From Roseovarius sp. 217 (GTDB taxonomy: Bacteria > Pseudomonadota > Alphaproteobacteria > Rhodobacterales > Rhodobacteraceae): 64,000 nt of DNA. The notes beneath the pieces were generated by a model, which did no database searches, was not told the DNA's origin, and saw only the letters and a list, made by a program, of their open reading frames with translations. Position numbers and translations under genes: made by a program. The stretch spans positions 964,327-1,028,326 of the forward strand of contig NZ_CH902584.1 of assembly GCF_000152845.1 (NCBI RefSeq). The letters are read 5' to 3'. Below, one piece after another: positions 35,626 to 45,104 of this stretch; within the stretch, counting starts at the first letter, position 1; each line of letters begins with the position of its first letter.

Positions 35626-35641
35626 ATTTGTGATCACAAAT
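35626..35641. promoter_or_regulatory. Third GTGATCAC palindrome (perfect 16 bp)
   Basis: ATTTGTGATCACAAAT is a perfect 16 bp palindrome, about 95 bp from the second site and 15 bp from the atp terminator. Three copies of the same core in 145 bp of otherwise gene-free DNA (35358-35706) argue for one DNA-binding protein controlling sdh transcription. Confidence 0.55.
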
Positions 35642-35655
35642 CTCAATCTGACATG

Positions 35656-35684
35656 AAAAAGCCCGAGTCGTTTCCAACCCGGGC
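35656..35684 (-). terminator. Rho-independent terminator of the atpIBEF'F operon
   Basis: On the minus strand GCCCGGGT (35684-35677) pairs with ACTCGGGC (35668-35661), 8 bp with one wobble and an 8 nt loop, followed directly by five T (35660-35656). It lies 23 bp past the atpF stop. Confidence 0.8.
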
Positions 35685-35706
35685 CAATTACACCTCTGTC
35701 AGCCGC

Positions 35707-36267
35707 TCAATGCAGCTTGGCATCCACATCGGCAATGGCCGCGTCGATCAGCGCGTTGCCGTCTGCGGCGGTCATCTGCTTGGCGATCACATCGCGCGCG
35801 GCAGCGACAGCCACGACCACGGCCTGATCCCGCACATCGCGGATGGCGCGGGCCTCGGCGCTTGCGATCTGCTCCTCGGCGGCCTGCATCCGGCGTGCAA
35901 TCGACGCCTTGATCTCATCCTTGGCCTCTTCGGCGGCGGCATTGGCTTCGTCCTTGGCGTGCGCCACAATCCGGTCAGCCTGCGCCTGCACTTCCTTCTG
36001 CTTGCGCTCATAGCTGGCCAGCAGGGTCTGTGCCTCCTCACGCAGCGCGCGCGCCTCGTCGAGTTCCGCCTTGATGCTGACTGCCCGCTCATCGAGCTTC
36101 TTGCCTACAAGGCTTGGCACCTTCACATAGATCAGAAACCCGACAAAGAGCAGAAACGCGAGCAACACGACGAAATTCGTGTTGGCCAGCGAAAAGAACG
36201 GGCCACTCGCTGCCAGCGCAGGGCTGGCGATAAGAGCGGCAACCATGGTCAAGAGCATCTTTTGCAT
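35707..36267 (-). CDS. atpF: ATP synthase F0 subunit b (AtpF)
   Basis: 186 residues. An N-terminal hydrophobic stretch (about 1-20, signal-like) is followed by a membrane helix NFVVLLAFLLFVGFLIYV near 31-48. The rest is one long charged helix rich in Ala, Glu, Lys and Arg (ALREEAQTLLASYERKQKEV), the peripheral stalk. It dimerises with b' and connects F0 to the F1 head. Last gene of the F0 operon, 5 bp after b', and followed by a terminator. Confidence 0.92.
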   Translation of the reverse strand: MQKMLLTMVAALIASPALAASGPFFSLANTNFVVLLAFLLFVGFLIYVKVPSLVGKKLDERAVSIKAELDEARALREEAQTLLASYERKQKEVQAQADRIVAHAKDEANAAAEEAKDEIKASIARRMQAAEEQIASAEARAIRDVRDQAVVVAVAAARDVIAKQMTAADGNALIDAAIADVDAKLH

Positions 36268-36272
36268 GGCGC

Positions 36273-36806
36273 TTATCCTTTCATCCGGGCGTTGACGGCT
36301 GCGCTGACCGTTTTCGCGTCTGCCTTGCCCCCCATGACGGCAACGATCTCGGCAGCGGCGTCCTTGGCCACTTCCTTGACGCTGTCCATGGCATTGGCCC
36401 GGATTTCCTCAATCTTCTGCTCGCCTTCTGCGGCGCGTGCCGCAATCTCGGCGTCCGCCTTGGCGGTGGCGGCATCAAGCTCCGCCTTGATCTCTGCCTT
36501 GGCCTTGGCGACGATCGTCTGCGCCTCGGCGCGGGCATCGGCCAGCGCCTTGAGATAGGCCAGCTCGGCCTGCTCGGCCTTGACCTTCAGATCCTCCGCC
36601 GCAGCGAGGTCATTGGTAATGGCCCCCTGACGCTCTGCCATCACCGCCGCAATGCGCGGCAGCGCGATACGCGACAGGACAAAGTAAATCACGACCAGCG
36701 TGACGAGGAGCCAGAAAATCTGGTTGCCAAAGGTCGAAAAATCCAGCTGGGGCAGGCCCGGCGTGGATGCGGCTTGACCAGCGGCGTCATGCGTTTCGCT
36801 TGCCAT
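36273..36806 (-). CDS. atpF': ATP synthase F0 subunit b' (AtpF2/AtpX type)
   Basis: 177 residues. [32 protein letters not shown] near 20-51 is the family membrane anchor, then a long Ala/Glu/Lys-rich stalk helix. Two different b-type subunits (b and b') are usual in photosynthetic and related alphaproteobacteria. The preceding residues ([18 protein letters not shown]) form a short polar head. Placed between atpE and atpF. Confidence 0.92.
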   Translation of the reverse strand: MASETHDAAGQAASTPGLPQLDFSTFGNQIFWLLVTLVVIYFVLSRIALPRIAAVMAERQGAITNDLAAAEDLKVKAEQAELAYLKALADARAEAQTIVAKAKAEIKAELDAATAKADAEIAARAAEGEQKIEEIRANAMDSVKEVAKDAAAEIVAVMGGKADAKTVSAAVNARMKG

Positions 36807-36891
36807 GTCGTCCTCCTAGGGGAAAGTTCCGTGTCACCGAGGGCTGGCGATGCGCCACCCCTCGGCCGTAAGGATCAGCTACCCGAGGGAC

Positions 36892-37128
36892 TTAGACAGC
36901 AAACATCAGCAGAAGCGCGATGAGGAACGAGAAGATCCCCAGAGCTTCGGCGAATGCGATGCCGATGAACAGCGTCGCGGTCTGACCGGCGGCAGCAGAC
37001 GGATTGCGCAGCGCGCCTGCGAGGAAGTTGCCGGCCACGTGGCCCACACCGATCGCGGCAGCACCCGAACCGATGCCTGCGAGGCCTGCACCGATGAATT
37101 GACCCAATTGTGCGATATCGCCTTCCAT
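36892..37128 (-). CDS. atpE: ATP synthase F0 subunit c (AtpE)
   Basis: 78 residues with two helices and the polar loop [10 protein letters not shown] (41-50). The proton-carrying carboxylate is Glu61 in [10 protein letters not shown], as in most alphaproteobacterial c subunits. The Gly-rich first helix [21 protein letters not shown] is typical of tightly packed c rings. It lies 106 bp after atpB and 85 bp before b'; the larger gap before it may hold its own translation signal for the high copy number it needs. Confidence 0.96.
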   Translation of the reverse strand: MEGDIAQLGQFIGAGLAGIGSGAAAIGVGHVAGNFLAGALRNPSAAAGQTATLFIGIAFAEALGIFSFLIALLLMFAV

Positions 37129-37234
37129 GAGATGTCTCCTTACGTTGGAATTGGCATTGCGAGGTTGGTCGTGAGGCGGGCGGACCCGCCGTAGTCTGGT
37201 TGTTCACAGGGTGGTTAAAACCCCTCGATCACCC

Positions 37235-37993
37235 TCAATGGTGCGGATGCAGCGCATCCTTGAGATACACGCAGGTGAGGATGGTAAAGACATAGGCCTG
37301 GATGAAGGACACCAGCACTTCGAGCCCATACATAGCCGAGACCGCAAGGATCGACAGCGGGGCGATCATCGCCACCTGACTGAAGCCAGCGAACACCTTG
37401 ATCACGGCGTGACCGGCCATCATGTTGCCGGCAAGACGAATGGAATGGCTGACCGGGCGCACGAAGTAGGAAATCAGCTCGATCACGGCCAGAATGGGCC
37501 GCAGCGCCAGCGGCGCGGAACTGACCCAGAACAGGCTCAGAAAGGCCGGGCCGTTCTTGACAAAACCGAGGATCGTCACCGTCAAAAACACCATCACAGC
37601 CATCACCGCCGTCACCGCGATATGGCTCGTGGTGGTAAAGGCCATCGGCAGGAGGCCAAGAAAGTTGGCGAAGAGGATGAAGAGAAACAGCGTCATGATA
37701 TAGGGGAAGAACACCAGCGCATCCTTGCCTGCCACATCCTCGACCATCTTGCGGACGAATTCATACAGAAGCTCGGCCACCGACTGCATCCGGGTCGGGA
37801 TCGTCGCCCGTCCAGAGGTGCCCATAACCAGAAGCGCGATAATCGCGAGAACCGTCAGCGCCATCCACAGCGTGACGTTGGTCAGCGTGAACACGCCCAC
37901 CGCGCCCTCGCCAAACAGCGGCTTGACTATGAACTGATCCATCGGGTGGAAAACCAGACCACCGTCATCGGCACCGTGCGCTTCAGTCGCCAT
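37235..37993 (-). CDS. atpB: ATP synthase F0 subunit a (AtpB)
   Basis: 252 residues from the ATG at 37993; an earlier in-frame start would sit deeper in atpI. The essential Arg is in [16 protein letters not shown] near 168-183, and the C-terminal [23 protein letters not shown] stretch completes the proton channel. Five or six membrane helices. It overlaps the 3' end of atpI by 11 bp, so the two are coupled. Confidence 0.95.
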   Translation of the reverse strand: MATEAHGADDGGLVFHPMDQFIVKPLFGEGAVGVFTLTNVTLWMALTVLAIIALLVMGTSGRATIPTRMQSVAELLYEFVRKMVEDVAGKDALVFFPYIMTLFLFILFANFLGLLPMAFTTTSHIAVTAVMAVMVFLTVTILGFVKNGPAFLSLFWVSSAPLALRPILAVIELISYFVRPVSHSIRLAGNMMAGHAVIKVFAGFSQVAMIAPLSILAVSAMYGLEVLVSFIQAYVFTILTCVYLKDALHPHH

Positions 37994-38324
37994 TCTTTGC
38001 CCTCTCATCCCCGCCTTGTGCGGGATCGTTTATGCCCTGCTGGATCTCGGCGGCGCTGCGCATCATCGTCTTGACGCCCGCGGCCATCCCCAGCAACGTA
38101 AATATGACAAGGAAAATGGGCATCGTTCCCAAGAGGGAATCCAGCCCGTACCCCATGCCAAAACCGATCATCAGACCGGCCACCAACTCAATCACCATCC
38201 GCCATGCCATCTGAGCCTGCGAATAATGCTCGTCCTGATGGGGCTTTGGCGCGTCCTTGGCCTTGAGCTTGGCGATCCTTGCTTCCAGCTCTGCCAGTCG
38301 CTCGCTCTGCTCGGGATCGGTCAC
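37983..38324 (-). CDS. atpI: ATP synthase assembly/accessory protein AtpI
   Basis: 113 residues if started at the GTG at 38324, which has GAGGGGG upstream; an in-frame ATG at 38351 would add nine residues. An N-terminal charged helix ([19 protein letters not shown]) precedes two membrane helices ([23 protein letters not shown] and [15 protein letters not shown]), typical of AtpI/Unc1. It helps assemble the c ring. First gene of atpIBEF'F; the F1 genes are not here, as expected in this order. Confidence 0.88.
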   Translation of the reverse strand: MTDPEQSERLAELEARIAKLKAKDAPKPHQDEHYSQAQMAWRMVIELVAGLMIGFGMGYGLDSLLGTMPIFLVIFTLLGMAAGVKTMMRSAAEIQQGINDPAQGGDERAKNGD

Positions 38325-38524
38325 GCGGTTCCCCCTCAGGATGTTGCGCACTTGCTAGGCCCAAGGCGCGCATGAGTCAAGCATCCGAACCGTATCAGAA
38401 CGTTACGGTCAAGCCATTGCTAATGAACGAATTTTTCACCAAGAGGCTTGAGGCGGCCATTCTGCCGCAACCGCCCCTATCCGCCCAAAGGGCCATTTGC
38501 CATATTCAACCGAACGGTTGAGTT

Positions 38525-38938
38525 TCAGCGCACGACAAAGACCGACACCTTGGCATGCTGGGCAATATAGCCGCCATGCGAGGCAAAGATATGCTCAAGA
38601 AAGCCCGGCACATGGCTGGCCACCACGACCAGATCGGCACCAGTCCGCTCGATCGCCTGCATGAGCGCCGACGTTGTCTCGACCTCGGGATCGTGGCTGA
38701 TGATCGGCTCGGCCTCGACCGTGACGGCGTATTTGGTCCGCAGATCATCGGCAAAGCGCTTCAGCGTCTGCGAGAATTCGGCAGCGTTGTGACCCAGCTC
38801 ATTGGGCAGTTCCCCGCCCACGCTGACCACCTTGATCCGCGCCCCGTGCCGTTTGGCGAGATCCCCCGCCACGTCGAGTGCCTTGGTCAATGTGTCCTTG
38901 TGGAGCAGATCAACCGGAACCAGGATTGTCGAGAACAT
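38525..38938 (-). CDS. Universal stress protein (UspA family)
   Basis: 137 residues with the Usp fold: FSTILVPVDLLHKDTLTKAL at the N-terminus, a middle HDPEVETTSALMQAIERTGADLVVVASHVPG, and the C-terminal FVVR. The ATP-binding G-x2-G-x9-G-S/T of the canonical type is not evident, which puts it in the non-ATP or degenerate group. Divergent from the ArsR gene. It stands alone; what it senses cannot be told. Confidence 0.85.
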   Translation of the reverse strand: MFSTILVPVDLLHKDTLTKALDVAGDLAKRHGARIKVVSVGGELPNELGHNAAEFSQTLKRFADDLRTKYAVTVEAEPIISHDPEVETTSALMQAIERTGADLVVVASHVPGFLEHIFASHGGYIAQHAKVSVFVVR

Positions 38939-39076
38939 GGTCTTTCCTTTCGTGTTTCCGTTTTGCGTCGAACCAGCCTAGCGGCTCTGGCGCAGCCCGA
39001 CATTGTCACAGATCAACACCAATTTCAGCCCTGTCGGCATGGATCTGCCGTTGACGCGGGCCGCGCGCTTGGGCTT

Positions 39077-39421
39077 ATGAGAAACATGCACAGCACGCCT
39101 GCCCTCGATATGATCTTTGCCGCCCTCGCCGATCCCACCCGGCGCGCGATCCTGTCGATGCTGCTCGAGGATGACATGGCGGTCACGGATGTGGCCGAAC
39201 CGTTCGAGATGAGCCTTGCCGCGATTTCCAAACATCTGGGCATCCTCAGCCGCGCCGGTCTCATCAGTCAGGACCGGCGGGGCCGGGTGACCTGGTGCAA
39301 GCTGGAGCCGGACGCCCTGCGCGATGCCTCGATCTGGATGCAGAGCTTTGGCCAGTTCGAGGCGGTCAATCTCGATGCGTTCGAGCGGTTCCTGCAAAGC
39401 GAATTGCCGGATGATCCCTGA
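39077..39421 (+). CDS. ArsR-family transcriptional regulator
   Basis: 114 residues from the ATG at 39077 (or 39086). LDMIFAALADPTRRAILSML near 10-29 and the recognition region FEMSLAAISKHLGILSRAGLISQ near 46-68 match ArsR winged helices. No Cys pair for metal binding is seen, so it belongs to the non-metal group often next to transport or SRPBCC genes. Its stop overlaps the start of the glycosyltransferase gene. Confidence 0.85.
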   Translation: MRNMHSTPALDMIFAALADPTRRAILSMLLEDDMAVTDVAEPFEMSLAAISKHLGILSRAGLISQDRRGRVTWCKLEPDALRDASIWMQSFGQFEAVNLDAFERFLQSELPDDP

Positions 39422-40382
39422 CGCCCGCCATATGCCCGAGGCGCGGATCGACACCGTGCCGGGGGCCATCCTCATGCCATTGCGCGCCGAGACCGGCATG
39501 GCCTGTGGTGCGCTCATGCCCGACGGCATGGTCCTGCCTGCGGCACGCACCCTCTTATCCGCCGGGCGTTTTACAGCCGACCCCGTGCTGTCACCCGGCG
39601 CATGCGCACAGCTTCCGGGACGCTGGCTTTTTGCCGGGGTGGGGCGGCACCATTTCGGTCATTTCCTGCTCGAAGCGGTGCCACGTCTCTGGGCGCTCGA
39701 TCATGTGATCGGGGCCGTGGACGGCATCGCGCTGCTGCCAATGGCGGGCCGTGACATCGCCGCCGTGCTGCGCCGCCGTCTTGGCCCGCTGCTGGATATG
39801 CTGGGGCAGGCCCTCCCCGTGCATCTGGTCGAGATCCCGACACAGGTCGATGAGCTGATCCTTCCGACACAGGGATTTGGCCATTTGCACTGGAGCGGCG
39901 GCACGCCCGAGGCCCGCACCTATATGCGCCGCCACCTCTGCGCCGGGGACGCGCCCGTTGGACCAGACAAGGTCTATGTCTCGCGCCGTCGCCTCAAGAA
40001 TCCGGAACAACAGGTGCCGCATGAACAGCTCATCGAGCGTTGGATGTCCCGCGCGGGCTACGACATCTTTCACCCGGAGCGCCACAGCGTGACCGAGCAG
40101 ATTGCGCGCTACCGCGCTGCCCGCGTGATCGTCGGCCCTGATGGTTCGGCGTTCCACATGGCCGCCTTCGTGATGACCCCCGGAACCAACGTTGGCCTCA
40201 TCCAGCGCCGCACCCGTCAGGACACATTCGACGCCATCGCCCGGCAGATCACCAGCTTCTCAGAGGTGGAGTTGACCACGACCGCCGCCCTTGCGCAGCT
40301 TGCACCCAGCGCGGAGGACGATCCGACCCCGACCGAATTGCGCCAGCTGCGCGGCGATCTTCAGGCCGCAGGTTTCATCTGA
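39411..40382 (+). CDS. Glycosyltransferase family 61 (DUF563) protein
   Basis: 323 residues from the ATG at 39411, overlapping the ArsR stop. Conserved features of GT61: GVGRHHFGHFLLEAVPRLWAL near 75-95, DKVYVSRRRLKNPEQQVPHE near 185-204, then YRAARVIVGPDGSAFHMAAF near 235-254, which contains the GPDGSA motif. These enzymes add sugars to glycoconjugates. A sugar donor is not predictable. The 3' end overlaps the convergent EamA gene by 22 bp. Confidence 0.82.
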   Translation: MIPDARHMPEARIDTVPGAILMPLRAETGMACGALMPDGMVLPAARTLLSAGRFTADPVLSPGACAQLPGRWLFAGVGRHHFGHFLLEAVPRLWALDHVIGAVDGIALLPMAGRDIAAVLRRRLGPLLDMLGQALPVHLVEIPTQVDELILPTQGFGHLHWSGGTPEARTYMRRHLCAGDAPVGPDKVYVSRRRLKNPEQQVPHEQLIERWMSRAGYDIFHPERHSVTEQIARYRAARVIVGPDGSAFHMAAFVMTPGTNVGLIQRRTRQDTFDAIARQITSFSEVELTTTAALAQLAPSAEDDPTPTELRQLRGDLQAAGFI

Positions 40383-41266
40383 GGCGCGCTCTCGTCCTTT
40401 AACAACAACACCAGCGCCACCACCGTCAGCCCCACCCCCATCAGGACCAAAAGCGGTGGCAAGGCATGCCCAAGCGCCGCCTGCCAGAGCGTCACCCATG
40501 TGGGCGTGAGATAGGTATAGGCCATCACCTTGGCACTGGGCAGGTTCAGGCTGGCATATTGCAACAGAACGAAGGTCATCGCGGTGGCGAAAACCGCCGT
40601 ATAGACAATGGTGACCCAGACGATCGCGGGCAGGCCCGCCCAATCGGTCGCCCGGATCTCGCCCCAGCCCGCCGCCGTGATCAGCACCGCAGCCCCCAGC
40701 ATGGTGCCAAAGGAAAACACCACCGGCCGTTCGCCGCGATTGAGCAGGCGTACCAGCGGCGTGTAAATCGCATGTGCGGCACAGCCAAAGAAATAGATCA
40801 CTTCGCCGCGCCCGACCTCGAACGCCACCAAAGCCGAGAGGTCGGCGCGAAAGATCACCCAGAGCGCGCCCATCGCCCCCACACCCAGCGCCAGCGCCAT
40901 GCGCGGCGTGGTGATCTGGCGCAAGAGCACATAGCCGGCGATCCCCGCCATGATCGGGGTGAGGGTAAACACCGCCGCTGCCGACACCGGCGCCGCCGTC
41001 TTGAGCCCCTCGAACATCATCACGAAATAGAGCCCCATCGCGCCGCCGAGCAGCAGGTAGCGCCAGGGCGCTACCCAGGTGCTGCGCGGAATACCCGTGC
41101 TCAGCATGGCCCCCGTGCCCACGATCACAGCCGCCAGGAGGAAACGCGGCGCGTTGAGTGCCGCAGGTGCCAAATGCTGCGCCGCCATCGAGCCCAGCGC
41201 AAAGGACCCGGCCACCAACCCCGAGAAACACAGCATCGCCAAATGCCCCTTGAGGGCAGGTGTCAT
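40361..41266 (-). CDS. DMT-superfamily transporter (EamA family)
   Basis: 301 residues from the ATG at 41266; the longer frame reads into the LysR gene. Ten hydrophobic segments in two EamA repeats of about 140 residues each, as in metabolite exporters of the RhaT/YdcZ group. Its start overlaps the LysR stop by 4 bp, so regulator and transporter are one unit and the LysR protein may control it. The exported compound is unknown. Confidence 0.88.
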   Translation of the reverse strand: MTPALKGHLAMLCFSGLVAGSFALGSMAAQHLAPAALNAPRFLLAAVIVGTGAMLSTGIPRSTWVAPWRYLLLGGAMGLYFVMMFEGLKTAAPVSAAAVFTLTPIMAGIAGYVLLRQITTPRMALALGVGAMGALWVIFRADLSALVAFEVGRGEVIYFFGCAAHAIYTPLVRLLNRGERPVVFSFGTMLGAAVLITAAGWGEIRATDWAGLPAIVWVTIVYTAVFATAMTFVLLQYASLNLPSAKVMAYTYLTPTWVTLWQAALGHALPPLLVLMGVGLTVVALVLLLKDESAPQMKPAA

Positions 41267-42144
41267 CCCGCCTGCCACGCTGCCGCGCGTTCCTTGAGGT
41301 GACTCAGAAATGCCTGCACCTTGGTGGTGCGGTGGAGATCCATATGCGTGACAAGCCAGAGCGGCGCGGCCCATTCCGGTCTGGGGGGCATGACCTGTAT
41401 CAGCCCCGGCATCTCTGCCGCCTGCAACACTGACGTGAATCCGATCCCCGCCCCGGCAAGAATCGCATTGCGCTGCGCATGCACATCGCCCGAGCGAAAC
41501 ACGATGGCCTCGCCAGGCACATTATCCTGCAACCAGCGCAGAAACGGCGCGCGCGTCTTGGGATCATCCGCGCCGATAAAGCGATGCTTGGCCAGATCCT
41601 CCGTGCCCTTGGGCAACCCGTAGCGCGCCACATATCCTTCGCTGGCATAGAGCGTGAATTGCTGCTGAAAGAACGGCTGCACCACATTGTCGGGTTGATC
41701 CGGCACGGACCCCGCCCGGATCGCCACATGCGCCTCGCCATATTCCAGCCGGAACAGGCGATCGCCCGTCAGATAGCGCACCACCAGACCGGGATAATCG
41801 TGCTGAAACGCCGCCAGCACCGGCACTAAAAGATGGCTCAAACCGCCGATCGAGGTCACGACCAACTCGCCCGAGACATCGTTGCCCTGGCCCTTGATGC
41901 GCCCGGCCAACTGATTGAACTGGTCATCTGTCGCCTGCGCCACACGCAGCAGGTCATCGCCCGCCTCAGTCGGGGTGTAGCCCCGCGCGTGCCGCTGAAA
42001 GAGCTTGACGCCCAGCCGCTCCTCCAGCGCGTCGATATGGCGGATGACAGTGGCATGATGCACGCCCAACACCTCCGCCGCCCCGCTCACAGTGCCGATC
42101 CGCGCCACATTATACGCGGTCCGCACTTCGTCCCAATTGTCCAT
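41263..42144 (-). CDS. LysR-family transcriptional regulator
   Basis: 293 residues from the ATG at 42144. The HTH is near 5-60 (RTAYNVARIGTVSGAAEVLGVHHATVIRHIDALEERLGVKLF), followed by a linker helix and a PBP2 effector domain. The HTH variant with HHATVIRHI is seen in LysR regulators next to EamA exporters. First gene of a two-gene unit with the transporter. The effector is not evident. Confidence 0.88.
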   Translation of the reverse strand: MDNWDEVRTAYNVARIGTVSGAAEVLGVHHATVIRHIDALEERLGVKLFQRHARGYTPTEAGDDLLRVAQATDDQFNQLAGRIKGQGNDVSGELVVTSIGGLSHLLVPVLAAFQHDYPGLVVRYLTGDRLFRLEYGEAHVAIRAGSVPDQPDNVVQPFFQQQFTLYASEGYVARYGLPKGTEDLAKHRFIGADDPKTRAPFLRWLQDNVPGEAIVFRSGDVHAQRNAILAGAGIGFTSVLQAAEMPGLIQVMPPRPEWAAPLWLVTHMDLHRTTKVQAFLSHLKERAAAWQAG

Positions 42145-42263
42145 CACCGCGATCACCCTGCCCGCTGTCCCGTTCGCCGCGCAACTATGCGGCGGCGGAG
42201 CGGCGGTTGCAATCACCTGCGATGCGCGTAGCATAGCGGCACCCAGCCGTAGAGCGCCCCCTG

Positions 42264-42812
42264 ATGAACGTCACACACACCAGCCCGGATCTGCTGATCA
42301 TCGAAGAGATACCGTGGTTCATCGCGATCATGCTCAGCCTCTTTACGATGCTCTTTGCCGGGGTGGGTCTTTTGGTGATGCCGCAGAGCCTCGTTGGCGG
42401 TCTGGTCTTTCTGCTGGTCGGCGGCGGCATGGGGCTTGCGGGTGTCGGCATCTTTGTCGAACGCCTGCAACTCATCCTAGACGCGGGGGCGGGCACCGCA
42501 ACCCTGCGCTCACGCACCATCTTTCGCCACCGCGAGACGGTGTTTCCGCTTGACGACTTAGTCCGCGCCACGGGTGAGACCACCTTGTCAGGCTCTGCTA
42601 CCGACATTGACCCCGCCCGCGTGCGACGAAAACTGCACCGCCCCTCGCTCGTGCTGCGCGATGGCGCAAGTGGTGATGCGCTCCTGCACCCGATCACCGA
42701 GATCTATGACAGCAGCCGCTCCTCAGGCGAGGTGGTGCGCGCCATCAATGACTGGCTCGCCCAGCGCCGCGTCTTAGACCCCACGCTTGACTCCCCCCCA
42801 CCCCCGCGCTAA
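42264..42812 (+). CDS. Hypothetical membrane protein
   Basis: 182 residues. Two adjacent membrane helices (about 13-35 and 41-61: IEEIPWFIAIMLSLFTMLFAG and SLVGGLVFLLVGGGMGLAGVG) and then a soluble domain of about 115 residues with repeated beta strands (LQLILDAGAGTATLRSRTIFRHRETVFPLDDLV). This arrangement resembles the short membrane/bPH-like proteins of unknown role. It is divergent from the LysR gene and upstream of ffh. Family not recognised by name. Confidence 0.7.
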   Translation: MNVTHTSPDLLIIEEIPWFIAIMLSLFTMLFAGVGLLVMPQSLVGGLVFLLVGGGMGLAGVGIFVERLQLILDAGAGTATLRSRTIFRHRETVFPLDDLVRATGETTLSGSATDIDPARVRRKLHRPSLVLRDGASGDALLHPITEIYDSSRSSGEVVRAINDWLAQRRVLDPTLDSPPPPR

Positions 42813-42967
42813 ACGCCCCCCAATTCCCGGAGGCCGATGCTTCCGGTCCCGGCCCCGTGTCGGGATCGCCCCCCGTCAGCGCGTTGCGCCCACGGGGGCG
42901 TTTATCGTTTGAACCGTTGCCCCTATATGGGGGTGACATGGCAGCAACCGGCACAGGAGCCTGAGCG

Positions 42968-44465
42968 ATGTTTGAAAATCTATCCGAACGCCTCTCCGGT
43001 GTCTTTGACCGGCTCACCAAGCAAGGCGCGCTGTCCGAAGAGGATGTGAAAACCGCCCTGCGCGAGGTGCGTGTCGCCCTGCTTGAGGCTGACGTGTCCC
43101 TGCCCGTCGCCCGGGATTTCATCAAGACCGTCGAGAGCCGCGCCACCGGGCAGGCCGTGACCAAATCCGTGACCCCGGCCAGCAGTCGTCAAGATCGTGC
43201 ATGACGCCTGGTCGAGACATTGCGCGGCGCCGTGATCCCGCGCGCTCAAGATCGACACCCGCCTGCCCCATTCTGATGGTCGGCTGCAAGGCTCGGGCAA
43301 AACCACCACCACCGCCAAGCTCGCCAAGCGGCTCAAGGATCGCGACGGCAAGCGCGTGCTCATGGCCTCGCTTGATACCAACCGCCCGGCGGCGATGGAA
43401 CAGCTGGCAATCTTGGGCAAACAGATCGGCGTCGATACGCTGCCCATCGTCAAGGGCGAAGACCCGGTTCAAATCGCCAAACGCGCCAAGACCCAAGCGG
43501 CGCTTGGTGGCTATGACGTCTACATGCTCGACACCGCAGGGCGGCTGCACATTGACGCAGAGTTGATCGCGCAGGCGGCGGCAGTTCGCGACGTCGCCAA
43601 TCCCCGCGAAACCCTGCTCGTGGTCGATGGTCTGACCGGACAGGATGCCGTCAACGTCGCCACCGAATTCGATGACAAGATCGGCGTCACCGGTGTGGTC
43701 CTGACCCGGATGGATGGCGACGGGCGCGGCGGTGCGGCGCTCTCGATGCGCGCCGTGACCGGCAAGCCGATCCGCTTTGTCGGCCTTGGCGAAAAGATGG
43801 ACGCGCTCGAAACCTTCGAGCCGGAGCGTATCGCGGGCCGCATCCTTGGCATGGGCGACATCGTCGCCCTCGTGGAAAAGGCGCAGGAAACCATCGAGGC
43901 CGCCGAGGCCGAAAAGATGATGCGCCGCATGGCCAAGGGTCAGTTCAACATGAACGACCTCAAGGGCCAGCTTGAGCAGATGCAGAAAATGGGCGGCATG
44001 GAAGGGCTCATGGGCATGATGCCGGGCATGGGCAAAATGTCGAAACAGGTGCAGGAGGCCGGGTTCGACGACAAGATGCTCACCCGCCAGATCGCCATGA
44101 TCCAGTCAATGACCAAGAAAGAGCGCGCCAATCCCGCGCTGCTTCAGGCCAGCCGCAAAAAGCGGATCGCGACCGGGTCCGGCATGGAGGTCTCGGACCT
44201 CAACAAACTTCTCAAAATGCACCGCCAAATGTCCGACATGATGAAAAAAATGGGCAAGATGGGCAAAGGCGGCATGCTGAAACAGGCCATGAAGGGCATG
44301 TTCGGCAAGGGCGGCATGCCCGACATGAACGACCCCAAAGCAATGGAAGAGGCGGCCAAATCACTTGGCGGCAAACTCCCCGGCGGCTTGGGTGGCGGTC
44401 TGCCCGGCCTTGGTGGCGGCATGGGCCTGCCCCCCGGCCTCTCCGGCTTTGGCAAAAAGAAATAA
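42968..44465 (+). CDS. ffh: Signal recognition particle protein Ffh, reading frame interrupted (probable sequence error)
   Basis: Residues 1-70 (MFENLSERLSGVFDRLTKQG onward) and everything from 43284 to 44465 (GSGKTTTTAKLAKRL, DTAGRLHIDAELI, the Met-rich M domain) match Ffh. From about 43177 to 43284 the frame moves back by one base eight times in a row, so about eight single bases are missing in 108 bp. Homology-matching segments VKIVHDA, VETLRG, LKID, PILMVG are present in alternating frames. Ffh is essential for co-translational membrane targeting, so the break is probably in the sequence, not in the cell. The start has GGAG-like upstream bases. Confidence 0.9.
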
Positions 44466-44540
44466 CGCCATGCTTTCACTGTTCCCAAAATACTCAAATC
44501 CCACTGCGCAGCCGGCACCTCGCCGGGGGATGGCACAGCG

Positions 44541-45104
44541 ATGAACCTGACCCAGGCCCCCACGCTGGAAACCTCGCGCCTGATCCTGCGTGGACCAGAA
44601 CCACAGGATATCGCCCCCACCATCGCCTTTCTGCTCGACCGGGAGCGGTCCGAGGGGTTTGGGTCTTCGCCCAACCGGGGCGAGGCATGGCGCTGGTTTG
44701 CCCTCAACGTCGGCCATTGGCATATTCATGGCTACGGCTATTTCACCATCGAGATGAAAGACAGCGGTGAAACCGCAGGCATCGCCGGCATCTGGAACCC
44801 CGAAGGCTGGCCCGAGCCGGAATTGGGCTGGGCGCTCTATGCCGGGTTCGAGGGGCGCGGCATCGCCTATGAGGCCGCGGCCCGCGCGCGCCGCTATGCC
44901 TATGAGGATCTTGGATTCTCGACACTCACCTCGAATATCGTGCCGGGCAACACCCGCTCGGTCGCCCTTGCCGAACGCTTGGGCGCATGGTTCGAGCGGG
45001 AATATGAGAATATCCACATGGGACACGATCTGCTCTACCGCCACCCCGCGCCGGGCGCAGACGATGGCCGCGACGACGACGGTTCGGTCGAGGCCTATGC
45101 ATGA
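44541..45104 (+). CDS. GNAT-family N-acetyltransferase (first of a tandem pair)
   Basis: 187 residues. LETSRLILRGPEPQDI at the start and the acetyl-CoA region NPEGWPEPELGWALYAGFEGRGIAYEAAAR near 92-121 match the RimJ/RimL branch. IVPGNTRSVALAERLGAWFE follows, as usual for that branch. Target unknown; ribosomal protein or small-molecule acetylation are both possible. It is followed by a related GNAT gene with a 4 bp overlap. Confidence 0.85.
   Translation: MNLTQAPTLETSRLILRGPEPQDIAPTIAFLLDRERSEGFGSSPNRGEAWRWFALNVGHWHIHGYGYFTIEMKDSGETAGIAGIWNPEGWPEPELGWALYAGFEGRGIAYEAAARARRYAYEDLGFSTLTSNIVPGNTRSVALAERLGAWFEREYENIHMGHDLLYRHPAPGADDGRDDDGSVEAYA

Noticed and set aside
35358..35706. A hidden gene between atpF and sdhC
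   Set aside because: Frames in this 349 bp stretch lack ribosome sites and are broken by the palindromes and terminator; it is better read as regulatory DNA.
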